A DNA stretch of 64,000 nt from Lottia gigantea (Eukaryota; Mollusca; Gastropoda; Lottiidae). A model generated the notes under the pieces. The model was not told the DNA's origin. It made no database searches and saw only the letters and a list, made by a program, of their open reading frames with translations. Both the position numbers and the translations under genes were made by a program. Shown here one piece after another: positions 11,401 to 23,410 of this stretch. Numbering within the stretch: the first letter of the stretch is position 1; each line of letters begins with the position of its first letter. The stretch covers positions 2,264,558 to 2,328,557 of the forward strand of contig NW_008708987.1 of the NCBI RefSeq assembly GCF_000327385.1. Reading direction: 5' to 3'.

Positions 11401-14400
11401 GGAAGATTACCGAAACTTTCAAACAGCCAATGATAAAAAATTGTTTTGGAAGGTTACAAGTAATCAATGAAGTATTTTCGGAGGGCTAGAGGCCTAAACA
11501 TCTGTCCCTATTCCAGCCTCTGATGGCTATTTTGAAAGTTGTCAACTGGTGTAGAGACAGACAAACATTTTGTGGTGATTTCTGAACCTGATTCTTCTGA
11601 ATCTACTCCAGTCAACAACCGTCAAAATTTTCATCAGAGGCTGGAATAGAGGCAGAAGTTCTGGAGTAAAGCTGGTCCAGCTGATATGATCTTTCTTGGA
11701 TAATTAGGTGGCCACAATTTGCCCATCCCAAATCATTCCGCTCCCAAATGATTCATAGAAACACCAACGAGGTTAATGATACAGAAAATATCATTTTTGA
11801 AAAAAGAAATTCAACAGTTCCATAGATAAACAAATTTTGTACATTGTACATTGTGAAGTACTCATAAATTTTATTTGCCAGTAAAAAAAACAACCTAATT
11901 TCTGTACAAACCTTCTCTCTTCTTTGGCTTTAGCCAGTTTTTCTTCTATTCTGACCACCTCATCACAGGCTGCAGCATTTAACTACAAATAGAAACAGAG
12001 AACATCAATAATATATCAAAATAATATTACTATGAGAACCAGGGTGACATTTGACAATAAATCTTATGATAAGAATTTGTCATAATTGTGAAATTGTACA
12101 TTGAGGAAGATCATACTTATGACAAATTCTAAAAGAAACTGAGCTCTAGGTCTAGGCTGTCTGAGAATTGGCATGTTATATTTCTAACCATCGTGGAAGG
12201 TTACATTGAGGAGTGATAAACAGACCTCATGGTTTTTTTTTGGAGGGGGAGGGCATGGTAATTATTTATTGAACACGAATGTGAAATATATTTCAGAAAT
12301 TGAAAATTCCAAAGGTAAAAAATTTTATTTCTAAATGGTGTCAGCTGTTAACAACAGTTTTAAAATATACGGTATTAAGATTTCAAGGAAGATTTAGCAG
12401 AAAAAACAAGCAGTAAAAATATGAATTCAGTAAAGAATAAAAAGTCTCTTATTTCAACTAGACCACAAAAACTGATTTCCTTTATCTACAATACATTTAC
12501 CAAATTTTTACAGTGAAATATAAACTTATAATTTATAATAATATATCTATAAATCTACAGTCAAAAACTTTAATTTGCAACCTTGAAAAGATCTTGCGGA
12601 AAAAAATCCATAATTTGAATCAATAGCAGAACTTAAACATTAGAATGCCTGAGAAATCTTTATCAGTGAGCAAGCCCCGTCTTTGGGGTGGGGTCCGTGT
12701 GGACAGGGCCACAGCAAGTGAGAATTAAGCCCCAGCAAAACCTTCTTCAGTTAAGTAAAGATTGATTCATTTTCAATGTGTTTGTATAAAATCAAAAAGA
12801 TATAGATTTTGATATATTTTAATCATCTCAAAATAATCAGAAATGTGTTCTCTGGGCTTTTAATTCTTCAAATTATCTGAATACAAAATCTGAGCTCCAG
12901 CACCAATACATTCCTGGCGATGGGGCTGGATAACGCCTACTTTTCTAATAATAACCCACTCTTTCCAAATAGACTTGCTAAAACATTAAAATGCCTGATT
13001 AATCTTTGTCAGTGAGCTGTAAGCATCAATAACTAGCACCTGAAAATATGTGTGATGTAATAATTAGAATTCCTTTCAACCAAACACCCACTCTTTCAAT
13101 AGACTTGCTCGGAAATGCAACAAAAGTGCCTAATGCTCTTTTCTATAAAAATGTTGTAGATGTTTACTGCTAAAGTAAAACACGGTAGAAATATGTCATA
13201 GTTGTGGAAGCATTGAAACATACAGAAATTTTAACTTAAAGGGATTGTAAAGAGGCTTTCTAGCCTTTTATTTTCACTTGTATTTGGGACATTCTCATTC
13301 TTCGTCTGATGCCTGATGTGGTTGATGCAATTCCAGAAAGAGTTAATGACTCAGCTCACGCAAGCAGTGGCGGAGCCAGCCTTCTGAGACTAGGGGTACA
13401 AATAGGGGGCAGACGGACTCAATGGGGGAATAACTGCTGAGGTTGAATTTAAATTTTGGCTACTCTGTGGTGGTGTTATAGTCATAGAGGGTTCTCTCAA
13501 GAAAATTTTAGAAAAATGAATTTGATTTTGTGCATTCTGACAAATATTTTGGAGATGTAAAATTAAATGAAGTTTTGCAAATGGGGCATCAGTTTATTGC
13601 CCAATCAGACTGACTAGAGGCTTTTTCTTTGTCAGTCGAAAAAAATCTCAGGATTGAACCTTGAAGGTTAACCTGCAAGCATCTAACTTACTTGCCCCAG
13701 TTGATCGCAGGTTAAGTAGCAGACATGTGCCACATCTACGGAGAATGTTAAATAACATGGCCTTGAAAAATGTATGAAACATATGTTTTTATGACAAATA
13801 TTCAATTAAGAAATAAGGTTGGTGAAAACATGATACAATGACTAAGTAGTAATATTGACAATATTAAGTAATATTCACCAGGTGTAATATCATAACGCTT
13901 CACAGCACTTGAATAAAAAATCCAAATTCAGTATAAGCTCTACGACACAGCTTGCTTTCCTTTTTCATAAACATCTTATTTGTTACCACCCACCTTTGCA
14001 TATTGACAAATTCCTTCATCCCTAACACCGAGGCAGATTTATATAAGTTTGTTTCTGAATCAGTCATTATCATCATTTGTAAATACACTATGGATAATTT
14101 GAAGGAAAAAAACTTTAAAAAGATTTATAATACTGAAATAAAATTTGTAACTTATCTTGTTTTACTTACTACCAAATGAAACTAAATTAATATACCACAA
14201 TAGGTTAAATGAAATTTACAGAGATTGCAAATAAATACCACAATAGGGTTTGAATTTTCAAATAAAATGAATAGGTTATTCCACAACAAACTAGCAGTTG
14301 CCAAGCAAGTGACGCCCACTCACCTAATAGGTTTTCATCTTCACCTCTTCAAAATGTGAAGCCTAATACCTTGAAATCACTAGGAACTTTTCTTGTATCA

Positions 14401-14990
14401 CAGAAGTTTGTTAATTAGCAATAAGTAAGAACAGTTGGGAGATGTCTAGTAGATGTGAATTTAAGGCATAAAAACTTACAAAAACTGTGTCTTTAACCAT
14501 TTTTTTCAATTTCTTCCATTTTCTGTAATAGTAGTCCTGTGTGTGTCCGGTTCGAAATCTTCCTGGTGTCATGTTCAACCTAGCTGTACTAGGACTGTTA
14601 AAATAAAACAATATGGCAGTTGAAGGGAAATCTCACACCCACAAAAAGACATTGTTACAGAATTTATAAACTTTTTTAATAGCACAACAACAAATATTCC
14701 AGTACTTTGATGACATTTTGTGTCCAAATAATGAGATATTTGTGATTAATCAAACTTAGACTTCCACTAAAATTTTGTTGTAATATCGTTTTGAAGCATA
14801 ACAAACATTTTTCAAGAAAATGATTTCCTCAGATTTTCTACAATTTTGTTGTATATTGTAGAGAATAAAGAGTAGCCTAAGTTTACCTGTTGGCAAGATT
14901 ATGTGGATTAATGTTTGGAACTAAAGCTGGTTGTTGTACCACTGGTATAGGATTAGGTGGCGAGATCAGGGTAGCCACGGTTGGGTTCAT
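8450..14990 (-). CDS. TBRG1: Transforming growth factor beta regulator 1 / NIAM, FYRN-FYRC protein
   Basis: TBRG1 (NIAM) is a nuclear growth-inhibitory protein reported to act with ARF/p53; FYRN and FYRC modules also occur in trithorax-type methyltransferases (family knowledge). Nine minus-strand exons join in phase: 14990-14887, 14594-14480, 11982-11912, 11386-11157, 10816-10680, 10271-10128, 9576-9479, 9084-8858 and 8535-8450, giving 403 residues against 411 in human. Residues about 55-110 are a basic coiled segment (KLKKMVKDTVF, then EEKLAKAKEERR and FLLRKLLQYQ). Next comes a Lys/Pro/Ser-rich linker. FYRN is marked by LDSLGRPVFPMVMGDLTVHS, YPVGYVSTRLYANM and KCLYTCKISD. FYRC is marked by DFFGLSHPLVRNLIQSCPGA and GYKWIKFEI. 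The short last exon ends SGPKSTTTS. The sequence just before the ATG resembles a 3' splice site, so a non-coding first exon upstream is likely. Confidence 0.95.
9285..9376. mobile_element. TTAA-type MITE half copy in TBRG1 intron 7
   Basis: It matches only the right arm of the family: ACATCTGACGG, GGCTCTGATAAACATA, AGAAAAACC and TACAACCCCTTTAA. The left half is missing. Confidence 0.45.
9604..9905 (+). mobile_element. tRNA-headed SINE in TBRG1 intron 6
   Basis: The head carries an A-box-like GTAGTGAGCGGTTAGAG and a B-box-like GGGTTCAATTTGCGG about 65 bp later, the RNA polymerase III layout of tRNA-derived SINEs. The body follows, and 9787-9860 is the unit that was amplified at 461-1018. The 3' flank reads GAATGAAATGACGTTTAAC. 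The minus-strand ORF over it is not a gene. Confidence 0.6.
10430..10561. mobile_element. TTAA-type MITE right half in TBRG1 intron 5
   Basis: It contains CAATGCTATCAGTGTCCCTG, CGTTTAGAAAACCTCTTTAC and a terminal CTTTAA. The left boundary is unclear. Confidence 0.5.
12655..12955 (+). mobile_element. Dispersed repeat D, copy 1 (TBRG1 intron 2)
   Basis: This stretch of roughly 300 bp is repeated in reverse orientation at 19525-19785. Landmarks: ACAGCAAGTGAGAATTA, AGCCCCAGCAAAACC, GATTGATTCATT, AAATCAAAAAGATATAGAT and CTCCAGCACCAATACATTCC. No coding capacity. Class unresolved. Confidence 0.7.
13236..13345. mobile_element. TTAA-type MITE left half in TBRG1 intron 2
   Basis: It starts TTAAAGGGATTGTAAAGAGG, the consensus left end of the family, then TTTTCACTTGTATTTGGGAC and GATGCAATTCCAGAAAG. 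The right half is absent or unrecognisable. Confidence 0.55.
13365..13640 (+). mobile_element. Dispersed repeat C, copy 1 (TBRG1 intron 2)
   Basis: Landmarks: AGTGGCGGAGCCAGCCTTC, GGGGTACAAATAGGGGGCAG and GACTCAATGGGGGAATAACT. Related copies are at 18500-18790, 23175-23410, 36468-36700, 44760-45040 and 46450-46560. Several flank gene exons here but none is coding. Confidence 0.65.
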
Positions 14991-14999
14991 CTTCTAAAA

Positions 15000-16340
15000 T
15001 ATAATTTCAGAGGTATCTATGGTTAGGCTTATTGGGTATAAATCGAATTAAATTTTTTGGGATATTGTTAGACTACAATTTAAGGGGAATAGTCGATAAT
15101 TTCGGGGATTGATTTGAATCTTTATTGTGCTTTAATAGTCTTAAGAAGTACTGACATGCATGATAATCGCATAATCCCTTCAAATATACCTCAAACTAGA
15201 AATTTAGATGTCTATTCATAGACGTGTTTTCCATAAGCTTATATCATATATGGCATAGTCGAATTTTTTACTTTCAAATGTGGATACAAATGGATTTGAA
15301 GGCATAAAATTCGATGATGAGTTGCAAATACTATTACTGACGGGCTCAACTTAAAATTCCCGTTTTTGAGATATGAGAGGTTTTAGTAAAACTATGAGTA
15401 TGATTGGTGAAAAAAAATGGCATAGGCCTACCAGTCCTTTTCTTTGTTAGTTTGGTTTTAACAGCAGGCTACCTAAAAAACATAAATTAACTTAAAGCAT
15501 AACTTTTCAGAGAATTGTATGTAGAGAATTCGTGTGAAGAATTCCACTCAAATATTAAATTGTAATCTTTATCTACCTCTTTTAGTTTTTAGTTTACGAT
15601 TTCATATTGCAACCGGAAGTTGGCGTAGTTGCTTAGCAGAAACATACCTTCTAACTGCAAACTGAATCTCTATTGCTATGAAGTCGAATTTTATTAAATT
15701 AGGCCTATGTATTAAGCGTTTTCTATACAAAATTCATTTTGAAATTCATTCATATTTCATCTTATGTTGTTAAGATTCAGAAATATTCATTCTGTCAACA
15801 CAAACTTGATAGCAGTTGAACTTGATTTAAAAGTTTGTCAAATGAGTCGCTTCAATACTACAGGTCTACGAATTCGACCACTAAGACTATTCACCCTGCC
15901 AATTTGCCCGAAACAGTTCTCCAATTTGTAATTGAACTTAATTGAAAATAATTTAATTGATTGACCAATATAATGACTTGATCCTGGAGTTCTAAAACAT
16001 GAGTATACCGAGATTCGCAGACGAACGCCAACAAAGGATTTGTACTTTAAATGAGCAATTGGATCGCAAATAATTTACACCGTTTGCAGGGTTCAAAACA
16101 AGCAAATAGAAAATAAAAAATTCCTATATTTGTAAGGTACAATAAGCCGATTAGCACCGAAAGCCCATGGCAATGGTATTTACTAATGACAAGTAAATTG
16201 CTTTACGTAAGAAATATTGACAGATCTGACAATTCAACTTGATATATTGGTATTTAATAACTCATATACTTATTTATTCACTTTATTCACGTATTCACAG
16301 TCAATCCGCACACGTTTTTATAGTACGAAACATTCTAACT
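15000..16340. other. Intergenic, TBRG1 5' flank
   Basis: No ORF with family resemblance, tRNA or strong repeat was seen apart from the candidate TBRG1 promoter at 15560-15640. The sequence is AT-rich unique-looking DNA leading into the 52-bp array. Confidence 0.5.
15560..15640 (-). promoter_or_regulatory. Candidate TBRG1 promoter / non-coding first exon with ETS motif
   Basis: An ACTTCCGG ETS/GABP-type motif on the minus strand (plus CCGGAAGT, 15613-15620) lies about 620 bp upstream of the TBRG1 ATG in the least AT-rich stretch there. Such motifs mark many housekeeping promoters. The TTTTAG just before the ATG at 14990 suggests a spliced 5' UTR exon in this area. No transcript evidence is available. 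Confidence 0.35.
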
Positions 16341-16345
16341 CTTAC

Positions 16346-18062
16346 CTAACCTTGGACCTTATTCTGTTGAAGAGTAACTTGTTACCTTTCAACCACCCTA
16401 ACCTCGAACCTTATTCTGTTAAGTAGCAACTTGTTACCTTTCAACCACCCTAACCTCGAACCTTATTCTGTTGAAGAGTAACTTGTTACGTTTCAACCAA
16501 CCTAACCTCGAACCTTATTTTGTTGAAGAGTAACTTGTTACCTTTCAACCACCCTATCCTCGAACCTTATTCTGTTGAATAGTAACTTGTTACCTTTCAA
16601 CCACCCTAACCTCGAACCTTATTCTGTTGAATAGTAACTTGTTACCTTTCAACCACTCTAACCTCGAACCTTATTCTGTTGAAGAGTAACTTATTACCTT
16701 TCAACCACCCTATCCTCGAACCTTATTCTGTTGAATAGTAACTTGTTACCTTTCAACCACTCTAACCTCAAACCTTATTCTGTTGAATAGTAACTTGTTA
16801 CCTTTCAACCACTCTAACCTCGAACCTTATTTTGTTGAAGAGTAACTTGTTACCTTTCAACCACCCTATCCTCGAACCTTATTCTGTTGAATAGTAACTT
16901 GTTACCTTTCAACCACCCTAACCTCGAACCTTATTCTGTTGAATAGTAACTTGTTACCTTTCAACCACCCTATCCTCGAAACTTATTCTGTTGAATAGTA
17001 AATTGTTACCTTTAAACCACCCTAACCTCGAACCTTATTCTGTTGAAGAGTAACTTGTTATCTTTCAACCACTCTAACCTCGAACCTTATTCTGTTGAAG
17101 AGTAACTTGTTACCTTTCAACCACCCTAACCTCGAACCTTATTCTGTTGAAGAGTAACTTGTTACCTTTCAACCACCCTAACCTCGAACCTTATTCTGTT
17201 GAATAGTAACTTGTTACCTTTCAACCACCCTAACCTCGAACCTTATTCTGTTGAAGAGTAACTTGTTACCTTTCAACCACCCTAACCTCGAACCTTATTC
17301 TGTTGAATAGTAACTTGTTACCTTTCAACCACTCTAACCTCGAACCTTATTCTGTTAAGTAGTAACTTGTTACCTTTCAACCATCCTAACCTCGAACCTT
17401 ATTCTGTTGAAGAGTAACTTGTTACCTTTCAACCACCCTAACCTCGAACCTTATTCTGTTGAAGAGTAACTTGTTACCTTTCAACCATCCTAACCTCGAA
17501 CCTTATTCTGTTGAAGAGTAACTTGTTATCTTTCAACCTTCTAACCTCGAACCTTATTCTGTTGAAGAGTAACTTGTTATCTTTCAACCACCCTAACCCC
17601 GAACCTTGTTCTGTTGAAGGGTAACTTGTTACCTTTCAACCACCCTAACCTCGAACCTTATTCTGTTAAGTAGTAACTTGTTACCTTTCAACCATCCTAA
17701 CCTCGAACCTTATTCTGTTGAATAGTAACTTGTTACCTTTCAACCATCCTAACCCCGAACCTTGTTCTGTTGAAGGATAACTTGTTACCTTTCAACCACC
17801 CTAACCTCGAACCTTATTCTGTTGAATAGTAACTTGTTACCTTTAAACCACCCTATCCTCGAACCTTATTCTGTTGAATAGTAACTTGTTACCTTTAAAC
17901 CACCCTATCCTCGAACCTTATTCTGTTGAATAGTTACTTGTTACCTTTAAACCACCCTAACCTCGAACCTTATTCTGTTGAAGAGTAACTTGTTATCTTT
18001 CAACCTTCCTAACCTCGAACCTTATTCTGTTGAATAGTAACTTGTTACCTTTCCTAACCTCG
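16346..18062 (+). repeat. 52-bp satellite-like tandem array, about 33 copies
   Basis: The unit reads AACCTCGAACCTTATTCTGT, TGAAGAGTAACTTGTTACCT, TTCAACCACCCT. Copies differ by scattered substitutions (AAGAGT/AATAGT, CACCCT/CATCCT/CACTCT), and some blocks of two to three units repeat as higher-order variants. Because 52 is not a multiple of 3, no frame stays open. Intergenic. Confidence 0.95.
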
Positions 18063-19520
18063 AACCATGTTGTTATAATTAGGACTTTTACGAATTTCCA
18101 TTTCAAGTAGTGGCTTATTTAGGAGAAGGTGTGTCATGGTCATGATCCAACTACCCAACTACTACCTTGTCTGTGATATCAGCATCCGCTGAAAGCGAAC
18201 GTTAACTTGTCATCTACCAACCAACCAACCATGATCATGGTCAAACCTAGCTCTTGTCATTGATCTTTTTAAGATTATCTTTGCCCATTTACAGCTGGGA
18301 CAACTGTTCTAATGAATGAACAATGAACCAGTCGCATTCAAGGTCACCAGTTACATGTATATTATTGCTAATCGGACGAACGAGATAATTTTTTTATGGT
18401 AAAAAAATTTAAATTATGGGGTCAATTAAGTCAACTTTGTATGAGTTTCCTGTATAACTTGACCGGACCAACGACTAGGGAGGTTGTCATCAGTTTTGGG
18501 CCCCCATCCTTAATGCCAAACAGTCACTGATCGTGAGAATAATGGTTTGCATCCCCAATTTACCCCACTTTATTTTTTAACAAATATGAAAATATGATTT
18601 TTTTACGTTTTTGTAACAAAATATCAAATAGTACCAAATCAGTTCAATTTTTCGAAAATTCGACTGTGACGCCTCCACAGAGTTGCTGCATTTTGAATTC
18701 AGACTAGACAGTTGTCCTTCCATTCAGTCTGTCCCCTATTTGTACCCTCCTGTCTCTGGAGACTAGCGCCACCACTGTCCTAAAACGGTGTCCGGTGGTC
18801 GAACCTGTCAGTCCACCGCTGCCAACGACCGATAGGTCAGTTATAAAAATCAAATAACTGGGCCAATGTCCAGTGACTATAATCAGGCCACATCGTTCAA
18901 TATCAACTCGTCCAGTCTGATCAACTTCTCTGGATTATACCCCCTTTTAACCACAATGCCTAATATGATTAAATATTGATATTTGGATTGTTCTTTTAAA
19001 GTTTTGGGTCATACCACGTATTTTCAAATTATTTCAAAATATACTGAAAACGCCATATGTTTCAATAATTGTTTAAAATATAAAAACGTGTAAATCTTAA
19101 AATACCAACTGATTATGTCGCATTTTTTCCTCTTGTACTTTTTTTCCTTCTTATTCAAAAAGTAAATAACTTTCGATTTCCTCGGCGCGTGTAATTGACG
19201 TATTTTGGGTTCAAAAAGTCCATAAATAATAAGTTAGGCGTGATATATGTCTTAAACGATTATAAGTTGACAGCTGGCAAGAGAGAGTGGGAGAGGTTTA
19301 ACTTTTACTAGAATTTAATCTGATAAAAGTACAGATCTGGAATCTTTCTGTTGTTTCTGTTTCCGTGGGTGACTCCACTTGCCATCCATGATCTGATAAC
19401 ATTGTAATGCATCCCCTGTTCAAGGACATTTAATATTCAACAGATCAAAGGCAAAGTTTAATGAATACTTTCCGTACTATATATGTGAGAAATTCTGGGA
19501 TATTTATGGATATAATAAGC
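18063..19520. other. Intergenic with dispersed repeats
   Basis: No gene is visible. 18500-18790 is a reverse-orientation copy of dispersed repeat C (GACGCCTCCACAGAGTTGC, CAGTCTGTCCCCTATTTGTA). 19370-19510 resembles 62455-62570 (ATGATCTGATAACATTGTAA, ATGCATCCCCTGTTC), a further two-copy repeat. The stretch CAACTACCCAACTACTACC near 18150 is low complexity. Confidence 0.6.
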
Positions 19521-19524
19521 AGCA

Positions 19525-19785
19525 CCGTTGCCAGGAATGAATTGGTGCTGGCTCATATTTTGTACTCCGAAAATTTGAAGAATTAAAGGCCAAGAGAACT
19601 CCTTTCTGACAAATTTGAGCTGCCAAAAACGTATCATAATCTATATCTTTTTGATTTTGTACAAAGACACTGTAAATGAATCAATCTCTGCTGAACTGAA
19701 CAAGTTTTTTTGCTGGGGCCTAATTCTCACTTGCTGCGGCCCAGCCCCCACGTACCCCACCCGAACGACGGGGCTGCATATAAGA
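19525..19785 (-). mobile_element. Dispersed repeat D, copy 2 (inverted relative to copy 1)
   Basis: On the reverse strand it matches 12655-12955: GGAATGAATTGGTGCTGG, CTATATCTTTTTGATTTTGT, TGGGGCCTAATTCTCACTTG and CTGCGGCCCAGCCCC. The copies face each other about 7 kb apart. Confidence 0.7.
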
Positions 19786-20251
19786 TAGATTTTAGAACAA
19801 TGATACATGAAAACGCCTATCTATACATGTATTGTGTTTGCCAAGTTATATACATTTCTGTCAATGAATAAGTAAAATAGATTTTTTGACCAGCCTGTAA
19901 GATTGTAACTTTTATGTCTCTGATAAACAACATAACAAAATAATAAACCTGGCAATAGACCAAAGCCCTAAATATCACAGACTTGAATAACAGACTTGAT
20001 TAACCGACACACTGTCCTTCCATATTCCCAGTTGGACACATAAAAAGTATAATTAGTATCGATTTGTGTGGCTAATTATGAAAATATTAATGCAGAAATA
20101 TTCCAAAATTTGTTTGTCAAATTAGATATTCACATTTAACAATAGTACCTAAAATTATTTGATAGAGTTCTGACTAAATTATAATACTAGTATAAGTATA
20201 TTTTACCAGACGTACTATTGGATAGAAATTAACTTTATAAAAATCTTTTAA

Positions 20252-20640
20252 CATAACATAACATAACATCATATTTTAATATAGCATAACATATTATAAT
20301 ATAGCATAACATATTATAATATAGCATAACATATTATTATATAGCATAACATATTATAATATAGCATAACACATTATAATATAGCATAACATTTTATAAT
20401 ATAACATAACATAACATTTTATAATATAGCATTGCATATTAACACAACATAACATAACCGAAAATGAAGTACATGACATTTTAGAACATAACACATTTAC
20501 ATAACATAATATAACATAAAATGTTATAAATAACATAATATAACATAACATAATATAACATAAAATGTTATAAATAACATAATATAACATAACATAATAT
20601 AACATAAAATGTTATAAATAACATAATATAACATAACATT
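20252..20640. repeat. AT-rich tandem array (ATAACAT / ATAGCATAACATATTATAAT)
   Basis: Nested short repeats: ACATA pentamers, a roughly 20-bp unit ATAGCATAACATATTATAAT about seven times, then a longer unit around AACATAAAATGTTATAAATA three times. The tyrosine-rich minus-strand ORF across it is a product of the repeat. Confidence 0.9.
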
Positions 20641-20755
20641 ACCCAAGAACAATAATAAAAGACATAGACTACTTGATTCGGTTACAAAGTTCAGTAATTA
20701 AGAAACAATTACACTGTTATTATTTTGACAGGACTTAACTCATTGCCATATTTTC

Positions 20756-21760
20756 TTTTTAATTTCAAATTAAAAATTTGTATTTTCACCCGGGTGAATC
20801 ACCTGAGTGAAAATTAATATCCACTCGGGTGAAAATACAAGTTTTTAATTGAATATCATTGAATTATCACCTGAGTGAAAATTAATTTCCACTCGGATGA
20901 AAATACAAGTTTTTAATTGAATATTATTTAAATCACCTGAGTGAAAATTAACCACCCGGGTGAAAATACAAGTTTTTAATTGAATATTATTTAAATCACC
21001 TGAGTGAAAATTAACCACCCGGGTGAAAATACAAGTTTTTAATTGAATATTATTGAATTATCACCTGAGTGAAAATTAATTTCCACTCGGATGAAAATAC
21101 AAGTTTTTAATTGAATATTATTTAAATCACCTGAGTGAAAATTAACCACCCGGGTGAAAATACAAGTTTTTAATTGAATATTATTGAATTATCACCTGAG
21201 TGAAAATTAATTTCCACTCGGATGAAAATACAAGTTTTTAATTGAATATTATTTAAATCACCTGAGTGAAAATTAACCACCCGGGTGAAAATACAAGTTT
21301 TTAATTGAATATTATTTAAATCACCTGAGTGAAAATTAACCACCCGGGTGAAAATACAAGTTTTTAATTGAATATTATTTAAATCACCTGAGTGAAAATT
21401 AACCACCCGGGTGAAAATACAAGTTTTTAATTGAATATTATTTAAATCACCTGAGTGAAAATTAACCACCCGGGTGAAAATACAAGTTTTTAATTGAATA
21501 TTATTTAAATCACCTGAGTGAAAATTAACCACCCGGGTGAAAATACAAGTTTTTAATTGAATATTATTTAAATCACCTGAGTGAAAATTAACCACCCGGG
21601 TGAAAATACAAGTTTTTAATTGAATATTATTTAAATCACCTGAGTGAAAATTAACCACCCGGGTGAAAATACAAGTTTTTAATTGAATATTATTTAAATC
21701 ACTTGAGTGAAAATTAACCACCCGGGTGAAAATACAAGTTTTTAATTCAACATTATGTTT
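20756..21760. repeat. 63-bp tandem array bounded by inverted flanks
   Basis: About 15 copies of a 63-bp unit: TCACCTGAGTGAAAATTAAC, CACCCGGGTGAAAATACAAG, TTTTTAATTGAATATTATTT, AAA. The first copies are a variant with CCACTCGG. The left border (AAATTAAAAATTTGTATTTT, CACCCGGGTG) is the inverted complement of the right border (CACCCGGGTGAAAATACAAG, TTTTTAATT), with one mismatch over about 29 bp, so the array sits between terminal inverted repeats. Each unit holds the palindrome CACCCGGGTG. The 183-codon minus-strand ORF is an artefact of a stop-free unit divisible by 3. Confidence 0.9.
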
Positions 21761-22119
21761 TATAATTATATTCCAGTTTTTTTTAATTCAAAATTAAAAT
21801 AGATAAATAATGTGGTATAGAACTACTGTAAACTTCATTTCTATCTTTTTCATTGTTAACTTGCTTATTGACACATACAATTTGTTTTTCTGCTTTGTGG
21901 TTACATCAGCTGACACAAATAAACACACTTTGAAATAAACAATCTGTTCAAATCAATTTTGAATTAACTAACGTTATGAAAAATATCGTTATTCTTAATA
22001 CTCTGATTTCAAGATATCTACTTTTTTATTGATTAGGTAAGAAACGTATGTAAATGTAACAAAAGAGATCAATTTGCCAGATATTATGCTAGAATTGTGT
22101 CATTTCACATTTAAATAGC

Positions 22120-22790
22120 AGTGAACAAGCGGTGAACTTTTGTAAATATAGGCCAGACAATTACAACTGTCACAAGATTCCAGTGTAATCCAGTTGTTCA
22201 ACTATCATCGAGACTGGTTGAACCAAGTCCAAGGGCCTCCAGAATAAAAGATAGCTTGCCAGGCAAGGTAATATATACACTCACTGGCAGCCTTGATTTT
22301 GAATAAAAATATTTAGCAGTACAGTAACAATTACCAGTATGAAATATTCAAACTTCAATCATACACTTCTTTTGAACTTTTTGGTGCGATACTGTATAAT
22401 ATTACCAAGTTTTACCAAAATCGGTCAAGAAACTAAAAATTGAACGCGTTTTTAAGAACAAAGGCAATAACTCAAACTAAATATTTTTCGATTTTCGATA
22501 GGGTTCATCCTTGGTTGACTACAAACACTAACACCAAGTTTCGGCAAAATCTGTCAATAATTCAACCTTCTAGAGTGTTTACAAGCTAAAATTGAACGCG
22601 TTTTCAAGAACAATAGCAATAACTCATACTTGTTATTTTTTCGATTTTTCTGATTTTCAATAGGGTTTATCCTTGGGTGATACCAATCATACAAAATTTC
22701 GTCAAAATCAGTCAAGAAATTGTGCTTTCCAGAGTGTTTACAAGCAACTGTGGACGGGCGGACATTTCATCTGGGCGTATAAAAATGTAG
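22120..22790 (+). mobile_element. Dispersed repeat F, copy 1
   Basis: Landmarks: GCTTGCCAGGCAAGGTAATA, CACTGGCAGCCTTGATTTTG, TGTTTACAAGCTAAAATTGA and AACGCGTTTTCAAGAACAAT, with internal near-duplicates. Reverse-oriented relatives lie at 55735-56110, 56440-56850 and 59085-59250 inside introns of the large gene. No coding capacity; class unresolved. A (CCGT)n run at about 23065-23115 follows. Confidence 0.65.
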
Positions 22791-23174
22791 AAGAGTATAT
22801 ATTAAAAAAGATTTCTCGGCCCAAACACAAACCAATCAACGATATATTCTCAGTCAACCATATATTTAGAGATAAAACAAAATGAATGTTTATAACCTAC
22901 AATTTAATTGTCAAGGCAAAGGTATTTCGTCATCGTTTGACTTCTCTAATGTCCTTTATTTTACAGAAATCATAATGAGGTACATTTTTGTGGAATTTCA
23001 GTAACCACAAGCTTCGGACTGGAATTTTGATTGACAAACCTTCTTTAACATTAAACATAACAACAGTCCGTCCGTCAGTCCGTAAGTCCGCCCGTCCGTC
23101 CGTCGGTCCGTCCGTAGTTGACGTCCGAGGGACGTAGTTGAAAAGTCGCTTTAATAGAGTCAGAAATTTAGTGA

Positions 23175-23410
23175 CGGTGCCACCCCCATTTGTACCCACA
23201 CTTTATTTTTTAATAGAAATTATTTTATATGTTATTTCCTCAAAATATTAGTATGAATGCACCAAATCAAATTATCGAAACTGTTCACGAGAGAACCCTT
23301 TCATATGCTCCATAAGAGGCTTGCGACTATGACGCCTCCCAGATATTCTGCATTTTGAAATCAGCCACGACAGTTATCTCCCCATTGAGTCAGTCTGCCC
23401 CCTATCTGAC
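23175..23410 (-). mobile_element. Dispersed repeat C, copy in reverse orientation
   Basis: It contains GACGGTGCCACCCCCATTTG, GACGCCTCCCAGATATTCTG and GTCAGTCTGCCCCCTATCTG, the reverse complement of the landmarks at 13365-13640. Confidence 0.6.

Noticed and set aside
16346-18062. Possible CRISPR-like array
   Set aside because: The units are contiguous 52-bp tandem copies without unique spacers, in a eukaryotic setting; it is a satellite-type array.
21170-21721. 183-codon minus-strand ORF of NFHSGDLNNIQLKTCIF-type repeats
   Set aside because: It is the reading of the 63-bp intergenic array. The unit is divisible by 3 and lacks a stop; there is no start context, splice site or family match.
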